Source: Thermoflexus sp. (GTDB taxonomy: Bacteria; Chloroflexota; Anaerolineae; Aggregatilineales; Aggregatilineaceae). From it: a DNA stretch of 64,000 nt. Position numbers and translations under genes: made by a program. Location of the stretch: positions 1 through 64,000 of the forward strand of contig DYGX01000002.1 in the NCBI GenBank assembly GCA_020724465.1, given 5' to 3'. Shown here in pieces: positions 25,884 through 35,462 of this stretch (within the stretch, counting starts at the first letter, position 1; every line of letters starts with the position of its first letter). The notes below the pieces were generated by a model that searched no databases, was not told the origin of the DNA, and saw nothing but the letters and a program-made list of their open reading frames with translations.

Positions 25884-27047
25884 TCAGCCCGGCGCTTGAT
25901 AGACGACGCGCCCTTCAGCCACCGTCAGCCGCACGTTCAACGCATCGTCGACCAGGACCAGATCGGCGTCCTTGCCCGCTTCCAGGCTGCCTTTGCGGTG
26001 CGACAGATTTAGGGCGCGCGCGGCGTTGAGGCTGCTGGCCGGCCACACGACATCCAGCGGCTGTGCGGTCGCGGCGATGAAGTTGCGCAGCGCGCGGTCC
26101 ATGGTCAGCGTGCTTCCGGCCAGCGTGCCATCTGGCAGGCAGGCGGCACCATCGCGCACGAGCACGATGCGCTCGTCGATCTCGTACTCGCCATCGGGCA
26201 TTCCGGCGCCGCGTATGGCGTCAGTCACCAGCATGACGCCGTCACGCCCCTTGCTGGCGTACAGGATGCGCATGGCGGCGGGATGAACGTGGATGTTGTC
26301 GGCAATCAGCTCAGCGCGGATCTCGTCCAGCGCCAGCACAGCGCCGAGCGTGCCCGGCTCGCGGTGATGCAGGCCGGTCATGGCGTTGTAGGTGTGAGTG
26401 GCCTGCGACAGGCCCAGGCTGACGGCGTGGCGCATCTGGTCGTAGGTGGCGGCCGTGTGCGCCGCGCTGACGGTAATGCCGCGCGCGACGCACACCTCGA
26501 TCAGCCAGTGACTCTCGGGATATTCCGGCGCCAGGGCGACTTCCCGGATAATCCCGGTTTCCAGGAACGCGAGGGCTTCTTCGCGCCTGGCCCGCCGGAT
26601 GTGCTTGACGCTCTGCGCGCCACAGCGATCCGGATTCAGATAGGGTCCTTCCAGATAGGCGCCGAGCAGGGTTGCGCCGCCGGCTTGCGGTCCTTGTGCC
26701 TCGCCAATGGCGTTTAGCGCGGCGTGAATGCGCGGCGCGCTGTCGGTCCAGGTCGCGGCGCAGAACGCGGTGACGCCGTGCTCGGCGTAATAGCGCGCCA
26801 TCGCCTGGAGCGCCTCGGGCGTCGCATCCATCGCTTCGTGACCGACCGCGCCATGCGCGTGCACATCGACAAACCCTGGCAGCAAGGTCAGCCCGGTTCC
26901 ATCGATCACGCGGTCGGCGGCCAGGCGAGGCGGCTCGCCCGGCCCCATGAGCGCGATTCGGCTGCCGTCTGCCAGCAGCCAGCCGCGCGGCCACGTTTGC
27001 GCGGGGGTGATCACGCGCGCCCCTTTGATCAGCAGTGTGTCGCCCAT
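25884..27047 (-). CDS. nagA: N-acetylglucosamine-6-phosphate deacetylase
   Basis: NagA removes the acetyl group from GlcNAc-6-phosphate, giving GlcN-6-phosphate and acetate. The 387-residue amidohydrolase shows VDVHAHGAVGHEAMDA, EGPYLNPDRCGAQ, the histidines in SAAHTAATYDQM and THTYNAMTGLHHREPG, DNIHVHPAA and the catalytic aspartate in LVTDAIRGAGMPDG. It begins 48 bases after the SIS-domain gene and shares its direction, so the two form an operon. This is the point where MurNAc- and GlcNAc-derived carbon from the rest of the cluster enters amino-sugar catabolism. The start at 27047 drops eight extra residues. Confidence 0.95.
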   Translation of the reverse strand: MGDTLLIKGARVITPAQTWPRGWLLADGSRIALMGPGEPPRLAADRVIDGTGLTLLPGFVDVHAHGAVGHEAMDATPEALQAMARYYAEHGVTAFCAATWTDSAPRIHAALNAIGEAQGPQAGGATLLGAYLEGPYLNPDRCGAQSVKHIRRARREEALAFLETGIIREVALAPEYPESHWLIEVCVARGITVSAAHTAATYDQMRHAVSLGLSQATHTYNAMTGLHHREPGTLGAVLALDEIRAELIADNIHVHPAAMRILYASKGRDGVMLVTDAIRGAGMPDGEYEIDERIVLVRDGAACLPDGTLAGSTLTMDRALRNFIAATAQPLDVVWPASSLNAARALNLSHRKGSLEAGKDADLVLVDDALNVRLTVAEGRVVYQAPG

Positions 27048-27095
27048 CCCGTCTCTTCTCCTCGTCTGCAATTCGACCGGTAGCCCGTCAATGCG

Positions 27096-28139
27096 TCATT
27101 CCGTCAAGGTGACTTTGTGCAGCCCGCGCGGCGAGTCGACATCGATCCCGCGCGCTTCAGAGAGGCCGAGGGCCAGCAACTGGCCCGGTGCTATCGCAAC
27201 AATGGGCGTGAGCCACTCCGGAATCCCGGCCGGGATGGGCAGCGCCAGCCGCGCGCCGCTGAGCGTCTCCGGATCATTGGAGATGATCGTCAGATCGGCG
27301 CCGCTGTCGTGAAAGGTCTGCAACGAGTCGGCCATGGTGCGCAGACCTTCGCCCTGGGGCGCGATGGCGATCAGCGGGAACCCCGGCTGCACGATGGCTT
27401 TGGGCCCGTGGTGAAAGTCGGCTGAGCTGTAGGCTTCGGCCACGACATAAGTCAGCTCTTTGAGTTTCAGGGCCAGCTCGAAGCCGGTGCAGTAATTGAA
27501 GCCGCGGGCGAGGGTGACGCAGTGCGACATGAACGTGTAGCGGGCTGCTGCGGCGCGCGTGTCCGCGTTCATCTCCAGCGTGGTCTGCATCCACTCTGGC
27601 ACGCGGCGCAGGGCGTCGTCCCATTCGGTGCTGCCGCTCAATTCCGCCGCGAGCAGCGCCAGCGTCAAGAGCTGCGCGGTGTAGGTCTTGGTGGCGGCCA
27701 GGCTGCGCTCTGGCCCGGCATTGAGCGGAATGTGGTGGTCCGCAATCTGCGCGAGCGGCGACTCCGCGTCGTTCGTGATTGACAGCGTCATTACCGCACC
27801 ACGCCCGTGGGCTTCTTCGAGCACGCGCGCCGGTTCAATCGAGCGGCCGGACTGCGAGATGCCGATGACCAGTGCCCCGTCCAGGCGGGGCGTGCGATGG
27901 TAGACCGTGGTCAGCGAAGGCGCCGCCAGCCCGACCGCCAGCCCGGCCAGCGCGCCGAGGGTATACTGCGCGTAGCGTGCCGCATTATCCGACGTGCCGC
28001 GCGCCACGATCAGCGCGTAACGCGGTTGGGCGTCGCGGATGGCGCGGGCGATGGCGGCGATATGCGGGCGCTCGTCCTCAACCAGGCGATGCAGAACCTG
28101 AGGCTGCTCCGCGATCTCTCTCTCAAGCCAGGTTGTCAT
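27096..28139 (-). CDS. SIS-domain sugar-phosphate isomerase/deaminase (NagB-II-like)
   Basis: The 347-residue protein has two SIS domains like the isomerase half of GlmS but lacks the glutamine amidotransferase domain. Recognisable segments are VARGTSDNAARYAQY near residue 45, ISQSGRSIEPARVLEEA near 95 and RSLAATKTYTAQLL near 145. Such stand-alone proteins include NagB-II glucosamine-6-phosphate deaminases, which convert GlcN-6-P to fructose-6-P and ammonia. Its position directly upstream of nagA and divergent from nagZ supports that role over a fructosamine deglycase. Confidence 0.82.
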   Translation of the reverse strand: MTTWLEREIAEQPQVLHRLVEDERPHIAAIARAIRDAQPRYALIVARGTSDNAARYAQYTLGALAGLAVGLAAPSLTTVYHRTPRLDGALVIGISQSGRSIEPARVLEEAHGRGAVMTLSITNDAESPLAQIADHHIPLNAGPERSLAATKTYTAQLLTLALLAAELSGSTEWDDALRRVPEWMQTTLEMNADTRAAAARYTFMSHCVTLARGFNYCTGFELALKLKELTYVVAEAYSSADFHHGPKAIVQPGFPLIAIAPQGEGLRTMADSLQTFHDSGADLTIISNDPETLSGARLALPIPAGIPEWLTPIVAIAPGQLLALGLSEARGIDVDSPRGLHKVTLTE

Positions 28140-28252
28140 TCGACCCGTCCTTTTGTGCGGGCAGGCAGGGTGCCCGGTGTTCCAAGGTCCACGGCGCGGT
28201 GGGGATTCACCGGCAGGGCAGCGCGTTGAGGAGTCGAATTGGCCTGCGGTGA

Positions 28253-28281
28253 TTGACTTTCACCCGAAGTCATGATTGAAT
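28253..28281 (+). promoter_or_regulatory. candidate promoter for nagZ and the transporter operon
   Basis: TTGACT (28253-28258) and TTGAAT (28276-28281) are spaced by 17 bases, with a TG extended -10 at 28273-28274. Transcription would start near 28288, right at the operator-like repeats. The leader to nagZ would be about 220 bases. Confidence 0.5.
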
Positions 28282-28288
28282 AAAGATG

Positions 28289-28326
28289 TAGTGGATTATG
28301 CCACTATATACCACTTTGTACCAGTG
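28289..28326. promoter_or_regulatory. operator-like repeats in the nagA-SIS / nagZ divergent region
   Basis: A perfect inverted repeat TAGTGG-6-CCACTA (28289-28306) is followed by three ten-base-phased units beginning CCACT (28301), CCACT (28311) and CCAGT (28321). It sits at the predicted start of the nagZ transcript and between the two divergent operons. The GntR/UTRA regulator encoded within the cluster is the obvious candidate to bind here. The remaining part of 28140-28505 holds no gene. Confidence 0.5.
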
Positions 28327-28505
28327 CAGGCCGGCGTTGCGCCGCGGTTTGAAAGTTATTTGGCATGACCGCTTTGCAGGACCTACTACGCCATACCCCC
28401 CAGGCCAGTCTGCACACTCGTTTTTCGTGTAACGCCTGAGCTGGCTGCCTGCCAGCTACAGGCGTGTTCGCGGCAGTCGCGACCTCTTTGAAAGGTTACT
28501 GTTCA

Positions 28506-30056
28506 ATGGACGTGCGAGAAAAGATTGGGCGCATGCTGCTGGTTGGCTTCGAGGGCCTGCACGCGCCCGATTATATCCTGGAGTGGCTGGCCCAGGGGCG
28601 CGTGGGTGGGGTGATCCTCTTTGGGCGCAACATCGAGACGCCCGAACAGCTTGCCAGGCTGGTGCGCTCGCTGCAAGCGGCGGCCAAGCACCCGCCGCTG
28701 ATCGCGATCGACCAGGAAGGGGGTATCGTCGCCCGGTTGCGGGAAGGTTTTACCGAAAGCCCTGGCGCGATGGCTCTCGGTGCAGCAGATTCCGAGGAGC
28801 TTGCGGAGCGGGTTGCGGCGGCTCTGGGCGCGGAGCTGCACGCCCTGGGTATCAACTTCAACCTCGCCCCGGTAGTCGACATCGGCCACGACAGCAGTAA
28901 CCCGGTCATCAGCACGCGCACGCTCGGCGCCGATGCGCGCCGTGTCAGCCGGCTGGCTGTGGCCCAGGTGCGCGGTTTCCAGTCGGCAGGGGTGGGCGCC
29001 TGTGCCAAGCACTTCCCCGGCCACGGCAACACCCCGGTTGACTCGCATGTCAGCCTGCCGGTTGTGAGCGGATCGCTCGATTTCCTCTGGCAGCACGATC
29101 TCATCCCCTTCCGGGCCGTAGTCGAGGCCGGGATTGCCAGCGTGATGATCAGCCATGTCAAGTTCGAGGCGCTCGACAGCGAGTACCCCTCGACCATGTC
29201 CCCGGCGATCATCACAGGGCTGCTGCGCGACGAGATCGGCTTCGACGGCTTGGTCGTGACCGACTGCATGGAAATGCAGGCCATCACGCAGCATTACGGC
29301 GCGGGAGAGTCCGCCGTGCTGGCGGCGCTGGCCGGGGTGGACGCGATGTTCTTCTCGCATACTCGCGAGCGGCAAGAGGCAGCGTATAACGCGCTGCTGG
29401 ATGCCGCGCAGAGCGGCCGCCTGCCTGAAGATCGCATCGATCAAGCTGTCGAGCGGGTGGATGCGTTCGCCCGTGCTTATCCGGCGGTCGAGCCGGGCGA
29501 CTTGAGCGTGATCCGCCGCCGGGAGCATCTGGCGGTCTGCCAGGCAGCAGCCGAGGCAGGCACCGTCCTGGTGACGGCCAATCCCGGTGTCTTTCCGCTG
29601 CGTCCCGATGGCCGGCGTGTCGCCGTGATCGAGTTCGCATCTGGCATGGAGACGGCGGCAGCGGATCAGCACGGGCTGACCAGCCTGGCTGCGCTGCTGC
29701 GCGAGCGCCTGCCCGGGATCACGCATCTGACGCTAGACGCCAGCGATCCACAGCCCGACGCCCTCGACGCGGCGCGCCGCATCGCGCATGACGCGGAAAT
29801 CACAATCGTGGCGACTCGCAGCGCGCACCTGCACCCTGCGCAGCGCAAGATCGCCCAGGCCCTGATCGATGAGGCGCGCAGCAGCATCCTGCTGTGTCTG
29901 CGCAACCCGTATGACGTTGAAGTGCTGGACGGCCCGGACGCGATCGTGTGCTCCTGCGGCGATGGCGCGCCGTCCCTGCGAGCCGCGGTCGATGCCCTGT
30001 TGGGCCGCTTTACGCCAACCGGTCGCTTGCCCGTCCCCGTGCGGGGCATCGTGTGA
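28506..30056 (+). CDS. nagZ: glycoside hydrolase family 3 beta-N-acetylglucosaminidase
   Basis: NagZ splits GlcNAc from GlcNAc-MurNAc (or anhydroMurNAc) muropeptides. The 516-residue protein has the GH3 catalytic domain with IDQEGG near residue 68. The NagZ-specific acid/base motif KHFPGHGNTPVDSH is at 168-181, and the nucleophile aspartate is probably D253 in VTDCMEM. A second GH3 C-terminal domain of about 175 residues follows, as in B. subtilis NagZ. There is no signal peptide, so it should act in the cytoplasm, unlike the secreted Bacillus enzyme. The start at 28506 has AAAGG upstream. It heads the plus-strand part of the muropeptide cluster. Confidence 0.92.
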   Translation: MDVREKIGRMLLVGFEGLHAPDYILEWLAQGRVGGVILFGRNIETPEQLARLVRSLQAAAKHPPLIAIDQEGGIVARLREGFTESPGAMALGAADSEELAERVAAALGAELHALGINFNLAPVVDIGHDSSNPVISTRTLGADARRVSRLAVAQVRGFQSAGVGACAKHFPGHGNTPVDSHVSLPVVSGSLDFLWQHDLIPFRAVVEAGIASVMISHVKFEALDSEYPSTMSPAIITGLLRDEIGFDGLVVTDCMEMQAITQHYGAGESAVLAALAGVDAMFFSHTRERQEAAYNALLDAAQSGRLPEDRIDQAVERVDAFARAYPAVEPGDLSVIRRREHLAVCQAAAEAGTVLVTANPGVFPLRPDGRRVAVIEFASGMETAAADQHGLTSLAALLRERLPGITHLTLDASDPQPDALDAARRIAHDAEITIVATRSAHLHPAQRKIAQALIDEARSSILLCLRNPYDVEVLDGPDAIVCSCGDGAPSLRAAVDALLGRFTPTGRLPVPVRGIV

Positions 30057-30171
30057 GGAGGCGAACTGCATGACGTGATCACCCTGACTCTCACTTTCTG
30101 GTTTACGCACGGCGCGACTTCGCGGGGTCCACACATCTAGTAAACGCTCTTTAATCATTTTGGAGGCAACG

Positions 30172-31923
30172 ATGCGCAGAATTTCCATCTTGATTGTGCT
30201 GGCGCTGATGCTCACCGGCATCACACCGGTGCTGGGGCAGCAGCAGTCCGCCCCGGTCGGGACCTTCTACGGAGCCTGGCCGTACTTCCTGCCGCCAGAC
30301 GGGCATCTCAACAGCTACTCGACCGGTGGCCCGCATAGCAGCCTGGGGCTGTACTACCGCTGGGTCGAGCTGCCGCTGGCCTACTACCTGGCCGCTGACG
30401 GGAGCTATGAGGGCTGGCTGGCCGAGAGCTGGGACTTCGAGGGCGACGAGGCGTTTGTCGTGCGCCTGCGCCAGGACGCGCTCTGGAGCAACGGCTCGCC
30501 CATCACAGCCGATGACCTGGTCGGCACGTACGCGATTGGCCGCATTCTGAAGTGGAGCGACTTCAACTACGTCGGTGACGTGGAGAAAGTGGACGACTAC
30601 ACCGTCCGCTTCACGCTGGAGAACCCGTCGCTTCTGGCCCGGCACCTGATTCTCCGCACGACCGTCCGCAGCATGGAGACATACGGTGAGCTGGCGCAGA
30701 AGTCCCAGGAGTTGTACGAGAGCGGAGCCACCGATACCGATCAGGCGTGGCTCGATCTCCAGGCCGAGATCCGCGAGTTCCGGCCGGAGTCGATCATTGC
30801 CAGCGGCCCGTTCATCTACACGCTGGATGACGTGGGCGATAGCTTCCTGACGCTGCACTGGCAGCCGAACAGCATCTTCTCGGAGTCCGTCCAGTTCGGT
30901 GAAGTCCGGGTCTGGTACGGCGAAACGGAAGCTGTCACGCCGCTGGTGCTGGACGGGCGGGTTACCTATGCCACGCACGGCTTCCCGCCCGCGACCGATC
31001 AGGCCATGCAGAACGCGGGTCTGCGCATCATCCGCGGCCCGTATCTGTATGGCGCGGCGGTGTATGTGAACCACGACAAATACCCCTTCAACCGCAAGGA
31101 AGTTCGCCAGGCCATGGCGATGGCGATCGACCGTGAGGAGAACGCCTTCCTGACCAAGGGCCTGAGCGCCACGCCGGTCCGCTACATGGCGGGCATGGCC
31201 GACAGCCTGGTCGAGATGTGGCTGAGCGAGGAAGACCGCGCGCAGCTCAATACCTATGACTACGATCCGGCTGCGGCGGAAGAGTTGCTGCTGAGCATCG
31301 GGTTCTCGCGGGACGCCAACGGCAAGTGGCTGGATGACAACGGCGACCCGGTGGCTGCCGAGTACATCTTCCAGGCCGAGTGGGCCGACTACGGCGCTGC
31401 CGCGCAGAACGCGGTTGAGCAGTTGAACGACTTCGGCTTCGACATTACCAGCCGCGCGGTGCAGTGGCAGCAGCTTGACGAGGACCTCAAGGCCGGCAAC
31501 TATACCCTGACCGTGCGCAGTTGGGGTGCTGCATCTCCGTTCCCGACCGATCAGTTCAATGGCCCGCTGCGCAGCTGGAACTACACCGGCCTGCCCGAAG
31601 GCCAGACCGGCTTGAACTTCCCCATGGAGTTCGAGTGGAACGGCGAGCAGATCAACTACTCTGATCTGATCGCGCAGGCCGGGGCGGGCCTCGACCGCGA
31701 GGCGCAGCGCCCCTTCGTGACAAAGGCCGCCATGATCTTCAACGATCTGCTCCCGGTCATCCCGCTGAGCGAGGCGCTGACCAACAACCCGCTCAACGAG
31801 AACCTGGCTGTGGGCGCGCCGCCGGACGATGATCCGATCTGGCTCAACGGTGGCGGCACGGTCGACAACTACATCACCTATCTGACGCTCAAGGGCACGC
31901 TGCGCCCTGGTCCGGGGGCCTGA
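30172..31923 (+). CDS. peptide-type ABC transporter solute-binding protein
   Basis: The 583-residue protein belongs to the oligopeptide-binding SBP_bac_5 family. It starts with a signal peptide (MRRISILIVLALMLTG, cleavage near VLGQ) and has no lipobox. The mature part shows the family segments GWLAESWDFEGDEAFVVRLR and VNHDKYPFNRKEVRQAMAMAID. Its setting next to NagZ, YkfC and NamZ suggests that it binds murein peptides or muropeptides rather than ordinary peptides; this is inference. A GGAGG ribosome-binding site precedes the ATG at 30172. Confidence 0.88.
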   Translation: MRRISILIVLALMLTGITPVLGQQQSAPVGTFYGAWPYFLPPDGHLNSYSTGGPHSSLGLYYRWVELPLAYYLAADGSYEGWLAESWDFEGDEAFVVRLRQDALWSNGSPITADDLVGTYAIGRILKWSDFNYVGDVEKVDDYTVRFTLENPSLLARHLILRTTVRSMETYGELAQKSQELYESGATDTDQAWLDLQAEIREFRPESIIASGPFIYTLDDVGDSFLTLHWQPNSIFSESVQFGEVRVWYGETEAVTPLVLDGRVTYATHGFPPATDQAMQNAGLRIIRGPYLYGAAVYVNHDKYPFNRKEVRQAMAMAIDREENAFLTKGLSATPVRYMAGMADSLVEMWLSEEDRAQLNTYDYDPAAAEELLLSIGFSRDANGKWLDDNGDPVAAEYIFQAEWADYGAAAQNAVEQLNDFGFDITSRAVQWQQLDEDLKAGNYTLTVRSWGAASPFPTDQFNGPLRSWNYTGLPEGQTGLNFPMEFEWNGEQINYSDLIAQAGAGLDREAQRPFVTKAAMIFNDLLPVIPLSEALTNNPLNENLAVGAPPDDDPIWLNGGGTVDNYITYLTLKGTLRPGPGA

Positions 31924-31945
31924 TGCACTCCGCCTCGTTGTGACA

Positions 31946-31978
31946 GGGACCGGGTGGGGCCATCGCCCACCCGGTTCC
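31946..31978 (+). promoter_or_regulatory. stem-loop after the peptide-binding protein gene
   Basis: Arms 31946-31958 and 31966-31978 give a 13-bp stem (one G-T pair) with a seven-base loop, 23 bases after the stop codon of the binding protein and before the first permease gene. It has no T-run, so mRNA stabilisation or partial read-through is more likely than full termination. Confidence 0.65.
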
Positions 31979-32092
31979 GGCCCGGCGCCCCGGAAGCTGC
32001 ACCAACGCGCCCGAGGCGCCGGCTGCCCGGCTCTGTGTTCGATCCAACAGCACGTCCGAAAGTAACGCACAAGTTTTCGCCGGAAGTTACGC

Positions 32093-33196
32093 ATGGAAGC
32101 AACAACCACCCCACAGGCTACCCCAACGCGCGCGCAGAGGCTCCGGTCGAGGCCCGTCGCCTGGCGGCGTGCGGTCAGGCGCACTCTGAGCAGCTACACT
32201 GTTCAGACCGTGCTGCAAGGGATTCTGACGATCTGGGCCGTGATGACGTTCACCTTCGTGCTGATCCGTAAGATGCCGTCCAACCCGGTCCAGATCGAAA
32301 CCGAGCGCCTGGTTCGCGAAGAGCTGCTGTCCTACGAAGAGGCGTACACTCGTGCGGCGTCGCTATTTGACTTTAACCCGGACCAGCCGCTTGTGGAGCA
32401 ATATCTCGAGTATCTGCGCAAGCTGCTGTCGCTGGATCTGGGCAAGTCGATCACGTCGGCGGGCACGCCGGTGCTTGACCAGATTCTCCAATATCTGCCC
32501 TGGACGCTGTTCAGCGTGGGGCTTGGGTTGCTCATCAGCTTCACGATCGGGATCTTCGTCGGGATGGCGATGGCATACTGGCGCGGCGGGGTCTTCGACA
32601 ATGTGGTGACCGCCATCGCCTCGATCCTGTTCGGCATTCCGAACTACATCATTGCGCTCTTGATCATCTTAATCCTCGGCGTGCAGCTTCACGTTTTCAG
32701 CGTGGCGAGCGCGTTGGGGCGGGTGGACCCGACCATCCAGCCCGGTTTCACGCCGGAGTACATCGGCAGCGTGCTCAAACACGCGATTCTGCCGGTGCTG
32801 ACCTACGTCTCGGCGACCGTGGGCGGCTGGATCTTGACCATGAAGAGCAGCACGATTTCGACGCTGGGCGAGGAGTACGTCACCGTCGCCCACGCGCGTG
32901 GCCTGCCTCAGCGGCGGGTTTTGACGGCGTATGTCGGGCGCAACGCGATGCTGCCCCTGGTGACCCGGCTGGCGATCAGCATCGGCTTTGTGGTCGGCGG
33001 CAGCGTTATCATCGAGGACATTTACCGTTACCGGGGTCTGGGCAAGTTCCTGACGACGGCCATCGTAGCGCGTGACTACACCTCGATGCAGGGGGTGTTT
33101 CTGGTCATCGCGATCTCCGTTGTGGTGGCGAATACGCTGGCCGATGTGCTGTACGGCTTCCTTGACCCGCGCGTGCGCATCGGAAAGGAACGCTAG
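32093..33196 (+). CDS. peptide ABC transporter permease (DppB/OppB family)
   Basis: The 367-residue membrane protein forms one half of the import channel. It has a long N-terminal cytoplasmic tail of about 40 residues, a first transmembrane helix (IWAVMTFTFVLIRKM) with the family hallmark LIRKMP-NP, and five more hydrophobic segments. The EAA coupling loop reads EEYVTVAHARGLPQRRVL, and the C-terminal GGSVIIEDIYRYRGLG is typical of the family. The next permease starts two bases after the stop. Confidence 0.92.
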   Translation: MEATTTPQATPTRAQRLRSRPVAWRRAVRRTLSSYTVQTVLQGILTIWAVMTFTFVLIRKMPSNPVQIETERLVREELLSYEEAYTRAASLFDFNPDQPLVEQYLEYLRKLLSLDLGKSITSAGTPVLDQILQYLPWTLFSVGLGLLISFTIGIFVGMAMAYWRGGVFDNVVTAIASILFGIPNYIIALLIILILGVQLHVFSVASALGRVDPTIQPGFTPEYIGSVLKHAILPVLTYVSATVGGWILTMKSSTISTLGEEYVTVAHARGLPQRRVLTAYVGRNAMLPLVTRLAISIGFVVGGSVIIEDIYRYRGLGKFLTTAIVARDYTSMQGVFLVIAISVVVANTLADVLYGFLDPRVRIGKER

Positions 33197-33198
33197 CG

Positions 33199-34386
33199 GT
33201 GGACCTGCAGAGTGTAGCCAGCACGACCGGGCTGATCATCGGCGCCCTGTGCGGTCTTGTGCCGCTTGCTGTCAGCATCCGCAACCGGACGCTGCGCCCT
33301 GGCATCCTGGGCTTTCTGGCCTGCCTGTTCAGCGGATTCGCCTGCAACGTCTGGGGCGGGCTGCCCATGATTATCTTGACGGTCGCTGTCGTGATCTCGT
33401 ACACGTATACCGACAAAGAGGACCCGTTCCTCTCTCGCGCGCGCATCGAAGAAGTGGACTTCGAGGAAACCTTCCAGCAGATGCTGACGCGCCGCCTGGC
33501 GAGCCTGGGGCGCACGGCACGAGCGGCCAGCCGCGCGCTGGTGCGCAACAAAGCCGGGTTTCTGGGGTTCCTGGGACTTGCCTTCTTCTTTGTGCTGACC
33601 ATCTTTGGGCCGATGGTCATCCCCTACGATGGACAGCCGCATTATTACGACCGGCGCCAGCCGGGTGCGATCAGCCTGTTCCAGGGGCCGTCGAAGGAGT
33701 TTCCGCTCGGCCTTGACTGGCAGGGACGCGATATTCTGTCGCACATCGTGCACGGCGGGCGGTCGCTGATTTTCACTGCCGCCCAGGCGGGCATCTTCAC
33801 CACCATCATCGCGGTTATCCTGGGCGCCACCTCAGCGCTGGTGGGTGGGTTTCTGGACAGGATTCTGAACGCGCTCGCGAATTTCATTCTGACTATTCCC
33901 CAGTTTCCACTGCTGGTGGTGCTGGCAGGGCTGATCAGCTTTCGGGAACGCTTTTATCTGGCGCTGCTGCTGGCCGTGCTGGACTGGCCGACCCTGATGC
34001 GGGCGGTGCGGGCCCAGGTGCTCAGCCTGCGCGAGCGCGATTATGTTGAGGCGGCGGTGGTGCTGGACCTGGGAATGCCTCACATCATGCTGCGCGAGGT
34101 GCTGCCTCAGATGGTCAGCTACATCTCGATCAACATGATTTTCTCGATCCAGGGCGCGATGTACGCCATTGTCGGCCTGGTTTTTCTGGGGATGGTGCCG
34201 TTTACCGAACCAGACTGGGGCGTGATGATCTTCATGGGGCGCTCGCAGGGCGCGCTGTTCACCGCTGAAGCGGCTAGCATGCTGCTGTCGCCGGTCATTG
34301 CCGTGGCGCTGTTCCAGCTTTCGCTGGTCATGTTCACTCGCTCGCTCGAAGAAGTCTTTAACCCGCGCTTGCGGGCTGGTCTGTAG
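33199..34386 (+). CDS. peptide ABC transporter permease (DppC/OppC family), N-extended
   Basis: The 395-residue protein pairs with the DppB-like permease. The C-terminal ~290 residues hold the normal DppC architecture, including LGLDWQGRDILSHIVHGGR and the EAA loop RERDYVEAAVVLDLGM. Before it lie about 110 residues with two or three additional hydrophobic segments and a charged linker that ordinary DppC proteins (~300 residues) lack. The GTG start at 33199 follows CTAGCG and lies two bases after the previous stop, so translation is probably coupled. Confidence 0.9.
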   Translation: MDLQSVASTTGLIIGALCGLVPLAVSIRNRTLRPGILGFLACLFSGFACNVWGGLPMIILTVAVVISYTYTDKEDPFLSRARIEEVDFEETFQQMLTRRLASLGRTARAASRALVRNKAGFLGFLGLAFFFVLTIFGPMVIPYDGQPHYYDRRQPGAISLFQGPSKEFPLGLDWQGRDILSHIVHGGRSLIFTAAQAGIFTTIIAVILGATSALVGGFLDRILNALANFILTIPQFPLLVVLAGLISFRERFYLALLLAVLDWPTLMRAVRAQVLSLRERDYVEAAVVLDLGMPHIMLREVLPQMVSYISINMIFSIQGAMYAIVGLVFLGMVPFTEPDWGVMIFMGRSQGALFTAEAASMLLSPVIAVALFQLSLVMFTRSLEEVFNPRLRAGL

Positions 34387-34397
34387 GACGCAACACG

Positions 34398-35447
34398 ATG
34401 CCCAGCTCTACGAACAACATTGTGCTCAGCGTGCAGGATATTTCGATTAGCTACCTGGCGCATCGGGGCAGGGTGCAGGCTGTTAACCGGGTATCCTTCG
34501 ATCTGCACCGTGGCGAGTCGCTGGCCCTAATCGGTGAAAGCGGCTGCGGCAAATCGACGCTCAACCTGGGGATCATCCGCCTGCTGCCCAAAACGGGCCG
34601 CATCGACCAGGGCAAAATCCTCTACACCACGCGCGACGGGAAGACGGTGGATGTGCTGGCCCTCAGCGAGCGCGAGATGCGCGCCTTCCGCTGGGGGGAG
34701 TGCGCCATGATCTTTCAGGCCGCGCTCAACTCGCTGAACCCGGTGATCCGCGTGCGCGAGATGGTCTACGATACCGCCGAGGCGCATGGCCGGCGCAATC
34801 GCGCGCAGGTTCGCGCCCGGATGCTCGATCTGTTCCGCCGGGTCCGGCTGGATCCCGAACGTGTCTTTAACGCCTACCCCCACGAACTGAGCGGGGGGAT
34901 GCGCCAGCGCGTTCTGCTGGCGTTGGGCGTGCTGCTGAACCCGCAGGTCGTGATTCTCGACGAACCGACGACCGCCGTAGACATCCTCACGCAGCGCACC
35001 ATCCTGGATGTGCTGAAAGACTTACGCGAGGCGATGGGTTTCAGCATCATCTTCATCAGCCACGATCTATCGATTGCAGCCGAGATGGCGGATACCGTCG
35101 CGACGATGTACGCGGGAGAGATCGTGGAGATCGGCCCGGTGAATGAGCTGTTCTATCGTCCGCGCCACGCTTACACGCTGGGGCTGCTGCAAGCCGTGCC
35201 GACGCTCAGCGCCGGCGCTCAGGAGTTGAGCAGCATTCCCGGCAGTCCGCCGGACCTGATCGAGCCGCCTTCGGGCTGCAAGTTTCACCCACGCTGCCCG
35301 TTCGCCACGGAGCGCTGCCGGCACGAACTCCCGCCTCTGGTTGAGGAAGCGCCGGGTCACTGGGTGGCGTGTTTTGAATCGGAGCGCGTGCTGGCGCAAA
35401 GTGTGCAGGCTACTGAGGGGCGCGGGGTTCGCCACCCGGCCGGATGA
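34398..35447 (+). CDS. peptide ABC transporter ATPase (DppD/OppD family)
   Basis: The 349-residue ATPase energises the importer. Walker A GESGCGKST, signature LSGGMRQRVLLAL, Walker B VVILDEPTTAVD and the switch region IFISHDLSI are all intact. The C-terminal oligopeptide-transporter extension contains the cluster-like CKFHPRCPFATERC motif found in DppD/OppD. It lies 11 bases after the permease gene and pairs with the next ATPase. Confidence 0.95.
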   Translation: MPSSTNNIVLSVQDISISYLAHRGRVQAVNRVSFDLHRGESLALIGESGCGKSTLNLGIIRLLPKTGRIDQGKILYTTRDGKTVDVLALSEREMRAFRWGECAMIFQAALNSLNPVIRVREMVYDTAEAHGRRNRAQVRARMLDLFRRVRLDPERVFNAYPHELSGGMRQRVLLALGVLLNPQVVILDEPTTAVDILTQRTILDVLKDLREAMGFSIIFISHDLSIAAEMADTVATMYAGEIVEIGPVNELFYRPRHAYTLGLLQAVPTLSAGAQELSSIPGSPPDLIEPPSGCKFHPRCPFATERCRHELPPLVEEAPGHWVACFESERVLAQSVQATEGRGVRHPAG

Positions 35448-35462
35448 CGCAGGACTGTCGCG

